This document shows, piece by piece, positions 45,091-53,581 of a DNA stretch of 64,000 nucleotides (positions are counted from its first letter, which is position 1; every line of letters starts with the position of its first letter). The DNA is from Devosia sp. A16 (GTDB lineage: Bacteria > Pseudomonadota > Alphaproteobacteria > Rhizobiales > Devosiaceae). The notes beneath the pieces were generated by a model that was not told the origin of the DNA, made no database searches, and was given only the letters and a program-made list of their open reading frames with translations. Where the stretch lies: contig NZ_CP012945.1 of NCBI RefSeq assembly GCF_001402915.1, forward strand, positions 4,379,501 to 4,443,500. Reading direction: 5' to 3'. A program made the translations under genes and the position numbers.

Positions 45091-46306
45091 CACAGGTGTC
45101 CGGCGGGGCGTGAGAGCGCTGCCCGCCGGCATCTGGGCGCTCGGCTTCGTTTCGCTGCTGATGGATGTCTCTTCCGAGATGATCCATGCGCTGCTGCCGA
45201 TCTATCTGGTAACCGGTCTTGGGGCGACCGCCCTGGCCGTGGGCATGATTGAAGGCATCGCGGAGGCGACTGCCTCGGTGACCAAGGTGTTCTCCGGCGC
45301 GATCTCCGACTGGCTGGGAAAGCGCAAGCTGCTGGCCGTCATCGGCTATGGCCTCGCAGCTCTCACCAAGCCGATCTTTCCGCTCGCGACCTCCGTGGGC
45401 TGGTTGGTCGCCGCGCGCTTCATCGACCGGGTCGCCAAGGGTATCCGCGGCGCACCGCGGGACGCGCTGGTCGCCGACATCGCTCCGCCCGAGCAGCGCG
45501 GCGCCGCTTTCGGACTGCGCCAGAGCCTCGACACGGTTGGCGCTTTCCTAGGCCCGGGCATAGCCGTGCTGCTGATGTGGTTGACGGCGAACAGCTTCCA
45601 GGTGGTGTTCTGGGTGGCGGTGCTTCCGGCCATCGCCTGCGTCATTGTGCTGGTGCTCTCCGTCAGGGAGCCCGAGCGGCCCGCCGGCTTGCGACAGGTC
45701 CGTTCGCCGCTGTCGCTTACCGAGCTTGGTCGGCTCGGCGCCGCCTATTGGTGGGTGACCGGCGTCGCAACGCTGTTCACTCTTGCCCGCTTCAGCGAGG
45801 CATTTCTGCTGCTGCGCGCCCAGTCCGAGGGCCTTGCCATCGCCCTGGTGCCGCTGGTGTTGGTGGCAATGAACATCGTCTACTCTCTCTCATCCTATCC
45901 CGCAGGCGCGCTCGGCGACCGCTCCAACAAGGTTACCGTACTGCTGGCCGGCGTTGTCATGCTGATCGCCGCCAACCTGATGCTGGCGTTTGGCGGCGTG
46001 GTCGGAGTGGGCCTGGGGGTGCTGCTGTGGGGGTTGCACATGGGCTTCACCCAGGGGCTGTTCGCGAGCCTCATCGCCGAGACCGCGCCTGCCGAGCTGC
46101 GGGGTACCGCCTATGGCATGTTCAACCTGCTCGGCGGGGGAGCGCTGCTGGTGGCAAGCGTGCTCGCCGGATGGCTTTGGGAGGCGATCGGTCCGTCGGC
46201 CACCTTTGTCGCCGGAGCCGCGATCACGGTGCTGAGCCTAGTTGCGCTGCTGCTGATGCGTCGGCAGTTACCGACGTTGGGCATTCTGGAAGGAAACAAT
46301 GGCTGA
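45083..46306 (+). CDS. MFS transporter
   Basis: A protein of about 400 residues with 12 predicted membrane helices. The motif-A loop between helices 2 and 3 reads [13 protein letters not shown] (about 73-85), and [36 protein letters not shown] is a strongly conserved block of one MFS branch (annotated as drug or arabinose-type efflux). Substrate unknown. The start may be TTG 45083, overlapping the gatB stop, or GTG 45110 nine codons on. It overlaps the next gene by eight bases. Confidence 0.88.
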   Translation: MSDTGVRRGVRALPAGIWALGFVSLLMDVSSEMIHALLPIYLVTGLGATALAVGMIEGIAEATASVTKVFSGAISDWLGKRKLLAVIGYGLAALTKPIFPLATSVGWLVAARFIDRVAKGIRGAPRDALVADIAPPEQRGAAFGLRQSLDTVGAFLGPGIAVLLMWLTANSFQVVFWVAVLPAIACVIVLVLSVREPERPAGLRQVRSPLSLTELGRLGAAYWWVTGVATLFTLARFSEAFLLLRAQSEGLAIALVPLVLVAMNIVYSLSSYPAGALGDRSNKVTVLLAGVVMLIAANLMLAFGGVVGVGLGVLLWGLHMGFTQGLFASLIAETAPAELRGTAYGMFNLLGGGALLVASVLAGWLWEAIGPSATFVAGAAITVLSLVALLLMRRQLPTLGILEGNNG

Positions 46307-46826
46307 GGACATGGACGTCAAGTCGGTGAAGCCTCGCATGGGGGAAGGGCGTCAAGGGCAGGGGCCGTTCGTTATCGGCGGCTTTGTCGTGCGGGTCGCG
46401 ATGCTGGTACCGGTGATCGCCCTCAGCGTGGCATCGGTGGCGCTCATCGTTTATGGCGCGTTCGAGACCCGGCATCTATTGACCGCCCTGTTCGGCGGGC
46501 ACCCCGTCACTCGTGACGAAGCGATCCTCCTCGCCATCGAGATCGTCGACCTCTTCCTCCTTGCGACGGTCGTGCAGGTGGTATCGCTCGGGCTTTACCA
46601 GCTCTATTTTCGACAGGACCTGCAACTGCCCCGCTGGCTGAAGATCGAGACGCTCGATGACCTGAAGTCGAAGCTGGTCGGCGTCACCATCACCGTGCTG
46701 GCGGTGTATTTCCTCGGCCGCGCCGTCGTGTGGGAGACCGGCGTCGACATCCTCTATCTCGGCAGCGCCGTTGCGGTGATAATCGTTGCCTTGACGTATT
46801 TCCTCTCCAAGATCGACCACGACTGA
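46299..46826 (+). CDS. YqhA family (UPF0114) membrane protein
   Basis: A 175-residue protein with four likely membrane helices (about 30-55, 78-100, 124-143, 150-168). LYQLYFRQDLQLPRWLKIETLDDLKSKLVGVTI is the conserved block of UPF0114/YqhA proteins. Function is unknown. The ATG at 46299 lies inside the end of the MFS gene, so the two are translated together, which might point to a shared membrane task. Confidence 0.85.
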   Translation: MAEDMDVKSVKPRMGEGRQGQGPFVIGGFVVRVAMLVPVIALSVASVALIVYGAFETRHLLTALFGGHPVTRDEAILLAIEIVDLFLLATVVQVVSLGLYQLYFRQDLQLPRWLKIETLDDLKSKLVGVTITVLAVYFLGRAVVWETGVDILYLGSAVAVIIVALTYFLSKIDHD

Positions 46827-46850
46827 GGGGAACCTCCGCGCGTTGGGCCC

Positions 46851-46875
46851 GTTGACAAAAAACCACCCTGTCAAC
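46851..46875. promoter_or_regulatory. Inverted repeat before the VOC gene
   Basis: GTTGACA and TGTCAAC flank 11 bases, ending 12 bases before the ATG at 46887 and touching its Shine-Dalgarno (GGAGGGG). It could be an operator or an RNA hairpin controlling translation. The TTGACA in the left arm has no matching -10. Confidence 0.35.
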
Positions 46876-46886
46876 GGAGGGGAGCA

Positions 46887-47372
46887 ATGTCCGTGCTCAA
46901 TCGCGTCCTGTTCAACGTCCTTTGCAAGGATCTTGCTGCCAGCACCGCGTTCTACAAGCAGCTGTTCGGCCTCGAGACGATCTACGACAGCGACTGGTTC
47001 GTGGTGCTGACCCCGAAGGGCCAGCCGAACGTGCAGATCGGGCTGATCGACCAGATGAGCCAGTTCACGCCGCGGCACGCCTGGGGCATGCACGAGGGCA
47101 CCTACCTGACTTTCGAAGTCGATGATGTCTTCGAGGTGCTCGAGCAGGCTCGGGCGCTCGGCGCCGAAGTGGTGTCGGAAGCCATTGCCCTCGACTACGG
47201 CCAGACCCGCGGTCTGATCCGCGACCTCAACGGCATGGTCATCGACGTCTCTACCCCCACCGCCGAACTGGCCATGCGCGAGGAGGTCATGCTCGATGAC
47301 GACGAGCGAGGCACCGCCATCGATCAGGAGCAGCCGGGCGACCGCGATGCCGTCTCGCGGCCGGTCTGGTAG
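46887..47372 (+). CDS. VOC superfamily (glyoxalase/bleomycin-resistance-like) protein
   Basis: A 161-residue VOC protein: VLFNVLCKDLAASTAFYKQLFGLETIYDSDWFVVLTP is the first beta-alpha-beta-beta-beta module (about residues 5-41). The second module ends in DLNGMVIDVSTP, with the extra acidic C-terminal tail of 30 residues. Metal ligands typical of glyoxalase I are not clear. The ATG follows GGAGGGG. Convergent with a carboxymuconolactone decarboxylase-like gene, which ends 2 bases from it. Confidence 0.85.
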   Translation: MSVLNRVLFNVLCKDLAASTAFYKQLFGLETIYDSDWFVVLTPKGQPNVQIGLIDQMSQFTPRHAWGMHEGTYLTFEVDDVFEVLEQARALGAEVVSEAIALDYGQTRGLIRDLNGMVIDVSTPTAELAMREEVMLDDDERGTAIDQEQPGDRDAVSRPVW

Positions 47373-47373
47373 T

Positions 47374-47958
47374 TCAGACCGGCTTGCCGACCGTCATGGC
47401 GGCCCGGAACTCGGGGTCAGGGTCGAGCCAGGTGGATTCGGGCATGGCCCCCACGGCGTCGAAATAGCGGCTCATGAAGCAGCGATAGGCGGCGCAGAAG
47501 GCAATGTCGGCGATCTCGCGATCGCTGAAGCCGTGCTGGCGCAGCAGCCCGATATCCGCTTCGCTCACGAGGCTTGCGTCACGTGCGACCTGCTCGGCAT
47601 AGGCGAGCATGGCGACGGTCTTGGCGTCTAGCCCGGCATTGCGGAAATCGTGCTGGATGGCGAGCACCTTGTCACGGGAGCCGAGATCGTTGACCAGCAG
47701 CTTGGCATAGACATGCGAGCAGTAGCTCGACGGGACCTGCTTGGCGGCGATCAGGGTGATCAGGCGCCAGTTGACCAGCCCGAGCGAGAAATTGTTCCGC
47801 GCCTCGTGCAGCAGGTGCTCGACCATCGGCGCAATATGAGGCAGCGCGGTCCAGCACTTGGTGCCCTCCATGACGAAGCCGAGGGCGGCCGCCTCGGCCT
47901 GGTAGATTTCGGCTATGGCTCCGCGGGCGTCTTTCTCGTCGATCGTAGCAATGAACAC
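47374..47958 (-). CDS. Carboxymuconolactone decarboxylase / AhpD-like family protein
   Basis: A 194-residue helical protein of the CMD/AhpD-like family. The redox motif Cxx(Y)C reads SSYCSHVYAK near 78-87, so the first Cys is Ser and only the second remains, and the following His is missing. A peroxidase disulfide function is therefore unlikely. FSLGLVNWRLITLIAAKQVPSSY matches the helix before the motif. The start is GTG at 47958, with GGGAGG six bases upstream. Minus strand; it may share a transcript with VOC and DMT genes to its right. Confidence 0.75.
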   Translation of the reverse strand: MFIATIDEKDARGAIAEIYQAEAAALGFVMEGTKCWTALPHIAPMVEHLLHEARNNFSLGLVNWRLITLIAAKQVPSSYCSHVYAKLLVNDLGSRDKVLAIQHDFRNAGLDAKTVAMLAYAEQVARDASLVSEADIGLLRQHGFSDREIADIAFCAAYRCFMSRYFDAVGAMPESTWLDPDPEFRAAMTVGKPV

Positions 47959-47971
47959 GCATGGCCTCCCT

Positions 47972-47988
47972 CAGTCATATGATGACTG
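47972..47988. promoter_or_regulatory. Palindrome CAGTCAT-ATG-ATGACTG
   Basis: Seven-base arms flank ATG, immediately upstream of the SD of the gene starting at 47958. It lies in the 65-base gap between two minus-strand genes and may be a regulator site. Confidence 0.35.
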
Positions 47989-48023
47989 GAGCCTACGGGG
48001 CCGACCTGAACCGTGGCTGAACG

Positions 48024-48377
48024 TCAGTCGATGTGGCTCAGGATGTTCACCAGACGCCCGAAGGGGTCGCGCACATAGAAACGGCGAACGCCCCATGGCT
48101 CATCGGCAGGGCCGTACTCGACCGCGTATCCGGCGGTACGGACCTTGAGGAGCGTCGCCTCGAGATCATCGACTTCGATCGACAGGTCGGGCACCGGAGT
48201 GCCGGAGCCGCCCTCGACGGCGACGCTGACTTGCAGGGCCATCTGCGTCGCCGAGCCGTAGGTGACGATCCAGCCATGGTCCATCAGCAGATCCAGCCCG
48301 AACACGCCCCCATAGAAGGCCTGCGCCGCGGATAGGTCCGTGGCCGCGATGTTGGCTACGATCCGCCTGACCGTCAT
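48024..48377 (-). CDS. VOC superfamily protein
   Basis: A 117-residue single-domain VOC protein: RRIVANIAATDLSAAQAFYGGVFGLDLLMDHGWIVTYG, then DLSIEVDDLEATLLKVRTAGYAVEYGPADEPWGVRRFYVRDPFGRLVNILSH. The two beta-alpha-beta-beta-beta halves and the terminal E/N-ILSH fit the family. Substrate unknown. Its ATG overlaps the stop of the DMT transporter gene (ATGA). Confidence 0.88.
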   Translation of the reverse strand: MTVRRIVANIAATDLSAAQAFYGGVFGLDLLMDHGWIVTYGSATQMALQVSVAVEGGSGTPVPDLSIEVDDLEATLLKVRTAGYAVEYGPADEPWGVRRFYVRDPFGRLVNILSHID

Positions 48378-49264
48378 GCCGGTGCCTTGCGCCAGCCTTT
48401 GACCAACCGCCCATCGATGAACACCAGGCCGAGGAAGATCACGACGATGCCGAGAATGTGGATCAGTTCGAAGCGCTCGTGCAGGACGAGGACGCCGAGC
48501 AGGATCGCCGAGATCGGCGTGATGAAGGTGTTGAGCGACAGGTTCGTCGCCCCGACGCGCGGCAGCAGCCAGTAGACCAGGAGGAAGCTGAAACTGGTCG
48601 AGAACACCGAGATGCCGAACAGCGCTCCCCAGGTCTCCGGCCGGGTAATCATCGGGATGCCCGAAAAGAACAGGGCGATCGGGATCGATACCAGCGCCGC
48701 CCCGGTGAGCGACGCTGACGCGACGGCGTAGGGTTCGACCTTGGCGAAGCGGCGGGCATAGTTGAGCGTCAGGGCATAGCAGAGGGTGGCGATCAGTGCC
48801 GCGAGGAGGCCGACGACCTGGGCCGAGGCCCCGACGCCGAACGAGGGCAGGGCCAGGATCACCGCGCCGACAAAGCCGATGCCGACCCCCACCACCTTGT
48901 TCCAGGTGGCCTTCTCGCCACCCGGCCAGAGTTGCGAGACGATCACCGTCGTCATCGGCGTCATGCCGTTGATCACTCCGACAATCGAACTGGCCACCGT
49001 TTGCTCGGCGAACGGAAACAGCGCGAACGGAATGGCGTAGTTGAGGATGCCCAGGATCAGGAACTGCGGGTAGAGTTTCGGATCGGTCGGCAGTTTCTTG
49101 CGCGTAGCGATAAACACCAGCCAGCAGATTGCAGCCCCGATGGTGACGCGTCCCGCCGACACCCAGAGCGGGCTGATCTCGCGGATCAGGATGGCGTTGA
49201 ACAGGAACGAACAGCCCCAGACGGCGCCGAGCAGGATGATGAGCAGCCAGTATTGTAGTTTCAC
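48374..49264 (-). CDS. EamA-family DMT transporter
   Basis: A 296-residue protein with ten membrane helices in two EamA repeats. LLIILLGAVWGCSFLFNAILIREISPLWVSAGRVTIGA and PFALFPFAEQTVASSIVGVINGMTPMTTVIVS are repeat-1 landmarks; NTFITPISAILLGVLVLHER is the repeat-2 signature. An inner-membrane exporter of metabolites; substrate unknown. Starts with GTG at 49264 and overlaps the VOC gene. Confidence 0.9.
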   Translation of the reverse strand: MKLQYWLLIILLGAVWGCSFLFNAILIREISPLWVSAGRVTIGAAICWLVFIATRKKLPTDPKLYPQFLILGILNYAIPFALFPFAEQTVASSIVGVINGMTPMTTVIVSQLWPGGEKATWNKVVGVGIGFVGAVILALPSFGVGASAQVVGLLAALIATLCYALTLNYARRFAKVEPYAVASASLTGAALVSIPIALFFSGIPMITRPETWGALFGISVFSTSFSFLLVYWLLPRVGATNLSLNTFITPISAILLGVLVLHERFELIHILGIVVIFLGLVFIDGRLVKGWRKAPA

Positions 49265-49276
49265 CGCTTGGCTCCT

Positions 49277-49663
49277 TCAGACTTCGACCGCGAAGCCCAG
49301 TTCGATATCGACGGCAGACTTGCCGCCTAGTCCCCAGTTCTCGCGCGGCACGTCGTGCACCACGACCTTGACGTCCCTGGCTGGCACACCAAAGGCTACG
49401 AACTCGCGGACCAGCGCGGCGTAGAGCCGCCGCTTCGCTTCGACCGAGCGGCCGGTGAACATCGAGATCTCGATGATGCTGTAGCCGGGCCCTTTGCTGG
49501 CCGGAGGAGCGAATGCGTGCGCGGGATACTCGTTGATCCGGATGTCACGGTCCTCCACCGGGATGCGGATCCCCTCGACCAGGGCGTTCTGGATGGCGGC
49601 GATCAGGGCCTCGTGGCGGTCGCCGATCCAGCCGGCACGGGTTTCAACGCGGGTCGATGGCAT
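49277..49663 (-). CDS. Tautomerase family protein
   Basis: A 128-residue protein of the tautomerase superfamily. Setting the start at ATG 49663 makes Pro the second residue (MPSTRVETRAGW), and that Pro becomes the catalytic N-terminal Pro-1 once Met is removed. Conserved later parts include IQNALVEGIRIPVEDRDIRINEYPAHAF and FTGRSVEAKRRLYAALV with Arg. The likely reaction is keto-enol tautomerisation or dehalogenation of a small acid. It ends 12 bases from the DMT start; same strand. Confidence 0.85.
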   Translation of the reverse strand: MPSTRVETRAGWIGDRHEALIAAIQNALVEGIRIPVEDRDIRINEYPAHAFAPPASKGPGYSIIEISMFTGRSVEAKRRLYAALVREFVAFGVPARDVKVVVHDVPRENWGLGGKSAVDIELGFAVEV

Positions 49664-49827
49664 CTGGAAGACTTTCCTCGGGCAGGTCGCGAAGATGGCC
49701 CGAAAGCAGAGTCGCGTCGAACCGATTTTGACGATGGCTGCCATCGATTCCGGTGATGGAGGCGGCGCCGGTGGTGGCGGTTGCGACTTCCGCACCTACA
49801 TTGCAGTCGACTGGGAGGACTGCTGGC

Positions 49828-50375
49828 ATGACTCTTCGACTGATGGGCGCAAACCCGTGCGTGACGCTCTATGATGCGGGCGAAGCCATCGCCTATGCCT
49901 CGATCTGGCGCGTCGACTGGTCCCTGCGGGGACCCGGCCGCGCTCTGGTGCTTGGGAAGCCGGGGCGGATCGGATCATTGGTCCGGACATCGAGCTCGGG
50001 GCGTGGCTCGGCGCTGAGTTCAATCGCCATATCAGCAGCGTAAGCGCCGGGATCGTATGGTCCGAGCCAGAGTTCACCGTGGCACCGGTGCGCTTCGAGC
50101 TCGACCTCGAGACCGGACTGCACGCCACGGCAGACGACGTCGCGGTGAAGATATCAGAGCCCATCGCACGCTACCTCACACGCAAGGACGATTACGACCT
50201 TGGCGGCGCACCCAACATCCTCTCCACAGTCTGGATCCCATGCCGGCAAGGCTCGATCACGGTGGGCGGCAACCCACTGTCCGGCGCCATCCGGGTTGAT
50301 CCCGTGCGACCAATGTCCACCGCGTTCATTGCCGAGGCCGAGGTATGGTGCACCGCCGACCATCCGAAAAAATGA
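49828..50375 (+). pseudogene. Frameshifted effector-binding-like protein gene (about 182 residues if repaired)
   Basis: GGGAGGA lies 8 bases before the ATG at 49828 and the first frame reads MTLRLMGANPCVTLYDAGEAIAYASIWRVDWSLRG...KPG. It then becomes low-complexity Arg/Ser and stops at 50043. The adjacent frame takes over at about 49965 as ADRIIGPDIELGAWLGAEFNRHISSVSAG and reads to a TGA at 50373-50375. One extra G in the GGGG run at 49962-49965 would join them cleanly into about 182 residues. It is thus a real one-base frameshift or an assembly error. I do not recognise the family. Confidence 0.6.
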
Positions 50376-50397
50376 AGCCTTTGGCAGGGCGACGTAA

Positions 50398-50419
50398 GAT
50401 ATGTTAGTGCTTACATATC
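50398..50419. promoter_or_regulatory. Palindromic operator candidate of the MarR-GNAT gene
   Basis: GATATGT (50398-50404) and ACATATC (50413-50419) are perfect inverted arms with an 8-base spacer; TA/AT pairs just inside extend the symmetry. It ends 19 bases before the ATG and matches the size of a typical MarR dimer site. Confidence 0.55.
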
Positions 50420-50438
50420 GTGCTGCGGGAGCCTTTGC

Positions 50439-51401
50439 ATGACCTACCTTGGCGACATGGGCCTGTTGTCACTCGGCAGCCAGCTCAAGGCCGTCAGCGA
50501 TCAGCTCTACGCCATGGCCGACGAGGTCTATGCCCGGCATGGCATCGCCCTGCAGGGCCGATGGTTTCCGATTCTGCGGCTGCTGCACGACCGCGGCCCG
50601 ATGATGGTGGGCGAGATTGCTGCGGCGGTGGGGCAGACCCATTCGGCCATCAGCCAGTTGACCACGCGATTGGTCCGCGACGGTTGGGTGAGCACGGCGA
50701 GCGACGCCGGCGATCGCCGGACGCGACGACTGACGCTGACCGCCAGGGCAGAGGCAGCGCTGCAGGCGGCCAAGCCGCTGTGGCGGGCGATGCGGGATGG
50801 GCTGGAGGAGCGGGTACGCAGTGCCGGCCTCGATCCGGAAACATTGCTGGCGGGGCTCGAGCAGATGGCGGCGCCCGGGCTTGCCGACAATATCGCGGCG
50901 AAAGCGCGTGAGCAGCAACAGGAGATAGTGCGCATCGTACCGCTGAATCCGGAACTGCGCACCCACTTCTATCGGCTCAACGCCATCTGGCTGGAACACT
51001 ACTTTGAGCTGGAACCCTACGACATCGAGGTGATGTCGAACCCCGAGGCGATCGTCGAGCACGGCGGCGCAGTGCTGTTCGCGCAGCTCGGCGACACCGT
51101 CGTCGGCACCTGTGCGCTCAAGCAGCACGCCCCCGGCGAATATGAGCTCACCAAGATGGGCGTGGATCCCGCCTCGCGCGGCTTCGGCATCGGCCGCAAG
51201 CTGATCGAGGCCGCAATCGGCGAGTTCGAGCGGCTGGGCGGCGGCCAGCTCTACCTCGAGACCAACAGCCGGCTCGAATCGGCGATCCATCTCTATGAGC
51301 GCACCGGCTTCGAGCACCAGCCGGCGGTTCGTGAGGGCTCGTCCTATGGCCGCGCCAATGTCTACATGATCTGGCGTGGTCGCGCGGCGGTGGCGGCCTG
51401 A
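50439..51401 (+). CDS. MarR-type regulator fused to a GNAT acetyltransferase
   Basis: A 320-residue two-domain protein. Residues about 10-160 are a MarR winged helix (GRWFPILRLLHDRGPMMVGEIAAAVGQTHSAISQLTTRLVRDGWV, with the DRRTRRLTLT wing). Residues about 170-320 are a GNAT domain with acetyl-CoA loop PASRGFGIGRKLIE and YLETNSRLESAIHLYERTGF. Such fusions occur in many proteobacteria, with unknown effectors. The palindrome at 50398-50419 overlapping its promoter suggests autoregulation. The ATG follows a weak SD. Convergent with purN. Confidence 0.9.
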   Translation: MTYLGDMGLLSLGSQLKAVSDQLYAMADEVYARHGIALQGRWFPILRLLHDRGPMMVGEIAAAVGQTHSAISQLTTRLVRDGWVSTASDAGDRRTRRLTLTARAEAALQAAKPLWRAMRDGLEERVRSAGLDPETLLAGLEQMAAPGLADNIAAKAREQQQEIVRIVPLNPELRTHFYRLNAIWLEHYFELEPYDIEVMSNPEAIVEHGGAVLFAQLGDTVVGTCALKQHAPGEYELTKMGVDPASRGFGIGRKLIEAAIGEFERLGGGQLYLETNSRLESAIHLYERTGFEHQPAVREGSSYGRANVYMIWRGRAAVAA

Positions 51402-51998
51402 TCAACTGCCCAGAGTGACTTCGCCGCGGGCCAGCATGGCCAGCGCCTCGGGATAGGCGCGGTGTTCCTCGATGAGGATACGGGCGGCGAGCGTGTCTTC
51501 GGTGTCGCCGGGAAGGATCGGCACACGGCGCTGCAGGATCGCCGGGCCCTCGTCAGTGCCCGCGGTGACGAAATGCACGGTGCAGCCGCTCTCGCTGTCG
51601 CCCGCATCGAGCGCCTGTTGCTGCGGGTGCAGTCCCTTGTGCAGGGGCAGCAGCGAAGGATGGATGTTGATCATCCGGCCCTGCCATTTCTGCGTGAATT
51701 CCGGTGTGAACAGGCGCATGAAGCCGGCCAGCGCGATGATGTCGGGGCGCCACAGTTTGAGTACGTCCGAAAGCGCGAGTTCGAATCCCGTGCGGCTCGG
51801 ATAGTCCTTGTGCCAGCGCCAGGCCGTGGCGATGCCCTGTCCGGCGGCTGTCTGCAACCCCGCCGCATCGGGCTTGTTGGCGAACACGCCGACGATCTCG
51901 GCCGGATAGTCGGGCGCCCTGGCTGCTTCGATCAGCGCAGTCATGTTCGACCCGCGGCCCGAGATCAGGATGGCGACGCGCTTCTTGGGTTCAGTCAC
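51402..51998 (-). CDS. purN: Phosphoribosylglycinamide formyltransferase PurN
   Basis: A 198-residue GART using 10-formyl-THF, step 3 of purine synthesis. GRGSNMTALIEA holds the phosphate-binding loop (13-24), MINIHPSLLPLHKG the catalytic Asn-His pair, and TAGTDEGPAI the Asp. It starts with GTG at 51998, eight bases inside the end of the preceding kinase gene. It lies in the order purM-kinase-purN. The formyl donor is made by FolD at 4407-5309. Confidence 0.96.
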   Translation of the reverse strand: MTEPKKRVAILISGRGSNMTALIEAARAPDYPAEIVGVFANKPDAAGLQTAAGQGIATAWRWHKDYPSRTGFELALSDVLKLWRPDIIALAGFMRLFTPEFTQKWQGRMINIHPSLLPLHKGLHPQQQALDAGDSESGCTVHFVTAGTDEGPAILQRRVPILPGDTEDTLAARILIEEHRAYPEALAMLARGEVTLGS

Positions 51999-52473
51999 GG
52001 GGACGGGCCTTCACTGGAGGGTCGTAGAGGGCGAGTTCTTCGGCGGTCGGCCGCTCGAACGCGTGCGAAGCATTTTCTAGCATGGCCCGGTCGATCGGCG
52101 GTGATTCCCGACCGCGGCGGGTGACACGGTCGAGGAGCACGTCGATTGGGGCATCCATATGGACGAGCTCGACCGCCGCGCCCAGCGCGCGAGCGGCCTC
52201 GCGCAGCGCATCGCGCTCGGAGCGCGCCCAGGTGCCCCACTCTATGATCGCCGTACCGCCAAGCGACAGCAGGTTTTGCGCCTGCTGCCATTGCAATTGC
52301 TCGATGCCGGCCCGCTTGGCCTCGTCCCTCAGGTTGATCCCGAGCGTATCCATCCAGTCATCCGGCGAATAGCGGACGCCGGCGTGGCGTTGCGCCAGGT
52401 CGGTGGCGACCGTGGTCTTGCCCGCACCGGGCAATCCGCAGACGATGATCAGTCGGCCGCGGCGCTCGGTCAT
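51991..52473 (-). CDS. Small P-loop kinase / AAA-33 family ATPase between purM and purN
   Basis: A 160-residue P-loop NTPase: Walker A GLPGAGKTT at residues 13-21, then YSPDDWMDTLGIN, WQQAQNLLSLGGTAIIEWGTWARSERDALREAARALG, and RVTRRGRESPPIDR as a possible lid. It resembles the AAA_33/zeta-toxin-like/antibiotic-phosphotransferase small kinases. It is translationally linked to both neighbours, since its start shares a base with the purM stop and its end overlaps purN. That is an unusual insertion between two purine genes. The substrate is unknown; a role in nucleotide metabolism is only an inference from position. Confidence 0.8.
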   Translation of the reverse strand: MTERRGRLIIVCGLPGAGKTTVATDLAQRHAGVRYSPDDWMDTLGINLRDEAKRAGIEQLQWQQAQNLLSLGGTAIIEWGTWARSERDALREAARALGAAVELVHMDAPIDVLLDRVTRRGRESPPIDRAMLENASHAFERPTAEELALYDPPVKARPRD

Positions 52474-53549
52474 CAGAGCGCGAGCGCGCCTTCGAAGGTC
52501 ACCGGCTCGCCGGCCCGTGGCCTGAGTTCACCGACGATGGCAGCGGTTTCGCCTGCCGATGCAAGGTGTTCCACCAGTTTGCTCGCGTCTTGCTTCGAGA
52601 CGGCGCAGAGCATGCCCACGCCGCAGTTGAAGGTCCGCAGCATTTCGCGCTCGGTCATGCCGCCGACCCGCGCCAGCCAGCCGAACACCTTGGGAACGGT
52701 GATCTTGCCGAGCTCGATATGCGCCGACAGGTGGTCCGGCAGGACGCGCGGAATGTTGTCGATGAAGCCGCCGCCGGTAATGTGCGCCAGCGCCTTGATG
52801 CCGATGCCGGCCTTCAGCGCTGACAACAGCGGCTTGACGTAGATGCGCGTCGGGATCAGCAAGGCGTCGCTCAGCGACTTGCCCGGTTCGAACGGCGCCG
52901 GCAGGTACCAGTCGATGCCGGAGACCTCGACGATCTTGCGCACCAGCGAGTAGCCGTTGGAATGCACGCCCGACGAGGCAATGGCGACGAGCACGTCGCC
53001 CGCCTCGATATCGGTGCGCGGCAGCAGCATGCCGCGTTCGGCGGCGCCGACGGCGAAGCCGGCGAGGTCGTAGTCCTTGCCGTGATACATTCCCGGCATC
53101 TCGGCGGTCTCGCCGCCGATGAGCGCGCAACCGGCGATCCTGCAGCCTTCGGCGATGCCCTCGACGATGGCGGCGCCGGTGGCGACGTCGAGCTTGCCGG
53201 TGGCGAAATAGTCGAGGAAGAACAGCGGTTCGGCGCCCTGCACGATGATGTCGTTGACGCACATCGCCACGAGGTCGATGCCGATGCTGCCGTTATTGCC
53301 GGTCTCGATCGCAATCTTGAGCTTGGTGCCCACACCGTCGTTGGCAGCGACCAGGATCGGATCGGTGAAGCCGGCGGCCTTGAGGTCGAACAGACCGCCG
53401 AAGCCGCCGATCTCGGCGTCGGCGCCGGAGCGGCGGGTGGAGCGGACGGCGGGCTTGATGGCCTCGACAAGCGCGTTGCCTGCGTCTATGTCGACGCCGG
53501 CCTGCTTGTACGAGAGCCCGTTTGATGGCACGTTTTGCGCGTCGGACAT
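52473..53549 (-). CDS. purM: Phosphoribosylformylglycinamidine cyclo-ligase PurM
   Basis: A 358-residue AIR synthetase, step 5 of purine synthesis. The N-terminal [19 protein letters not shown], the glycine-rich [18 protein letters not shown] (about 70-79), and C-terminal [19 protein letters not shown] are all typical. ATP-dependent ring closure of FGAM. Divergent from the AI-2E-type transporter with only 32 bases between starts, so control regions must overlap. Confidence 0.97.
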   Translation of the reverse strand: MSDAQNVPSNGLSYKQAGVDIDAGNALVEAIKPAVRSTRRSGADAEIGGFGGLFDLKAAGFTDPILVAANDGVGTKLKIAIETGNNGSIGIDLVAMCVNDIIVQGAEPLFFLDYFATGKLDVATGAAIVEGIAEGCRIAGCALIGGETAEMPGMYHGKDYDLAGFAVGAAERGMLLPRTDIEAGDVLVAIASSGVHSNGYSLVRKIVEVSGIDWYLPAPFEPGKSLSDALLIPTRIYVKPLLSALKAGIGIKALAHITGGGFIDNIPRVLPDHLSAHIELGKITVPKVFGWLARVGGMTEREMLRTFNCGVGMLCAVSKQDASKLVEHLASAGETAAIVGELRPRAGEPVTFEGALAL

Positions 53550-53581
53550 AGGCTGTTCGCCAGATTTCAGGGGTAGCGGAA

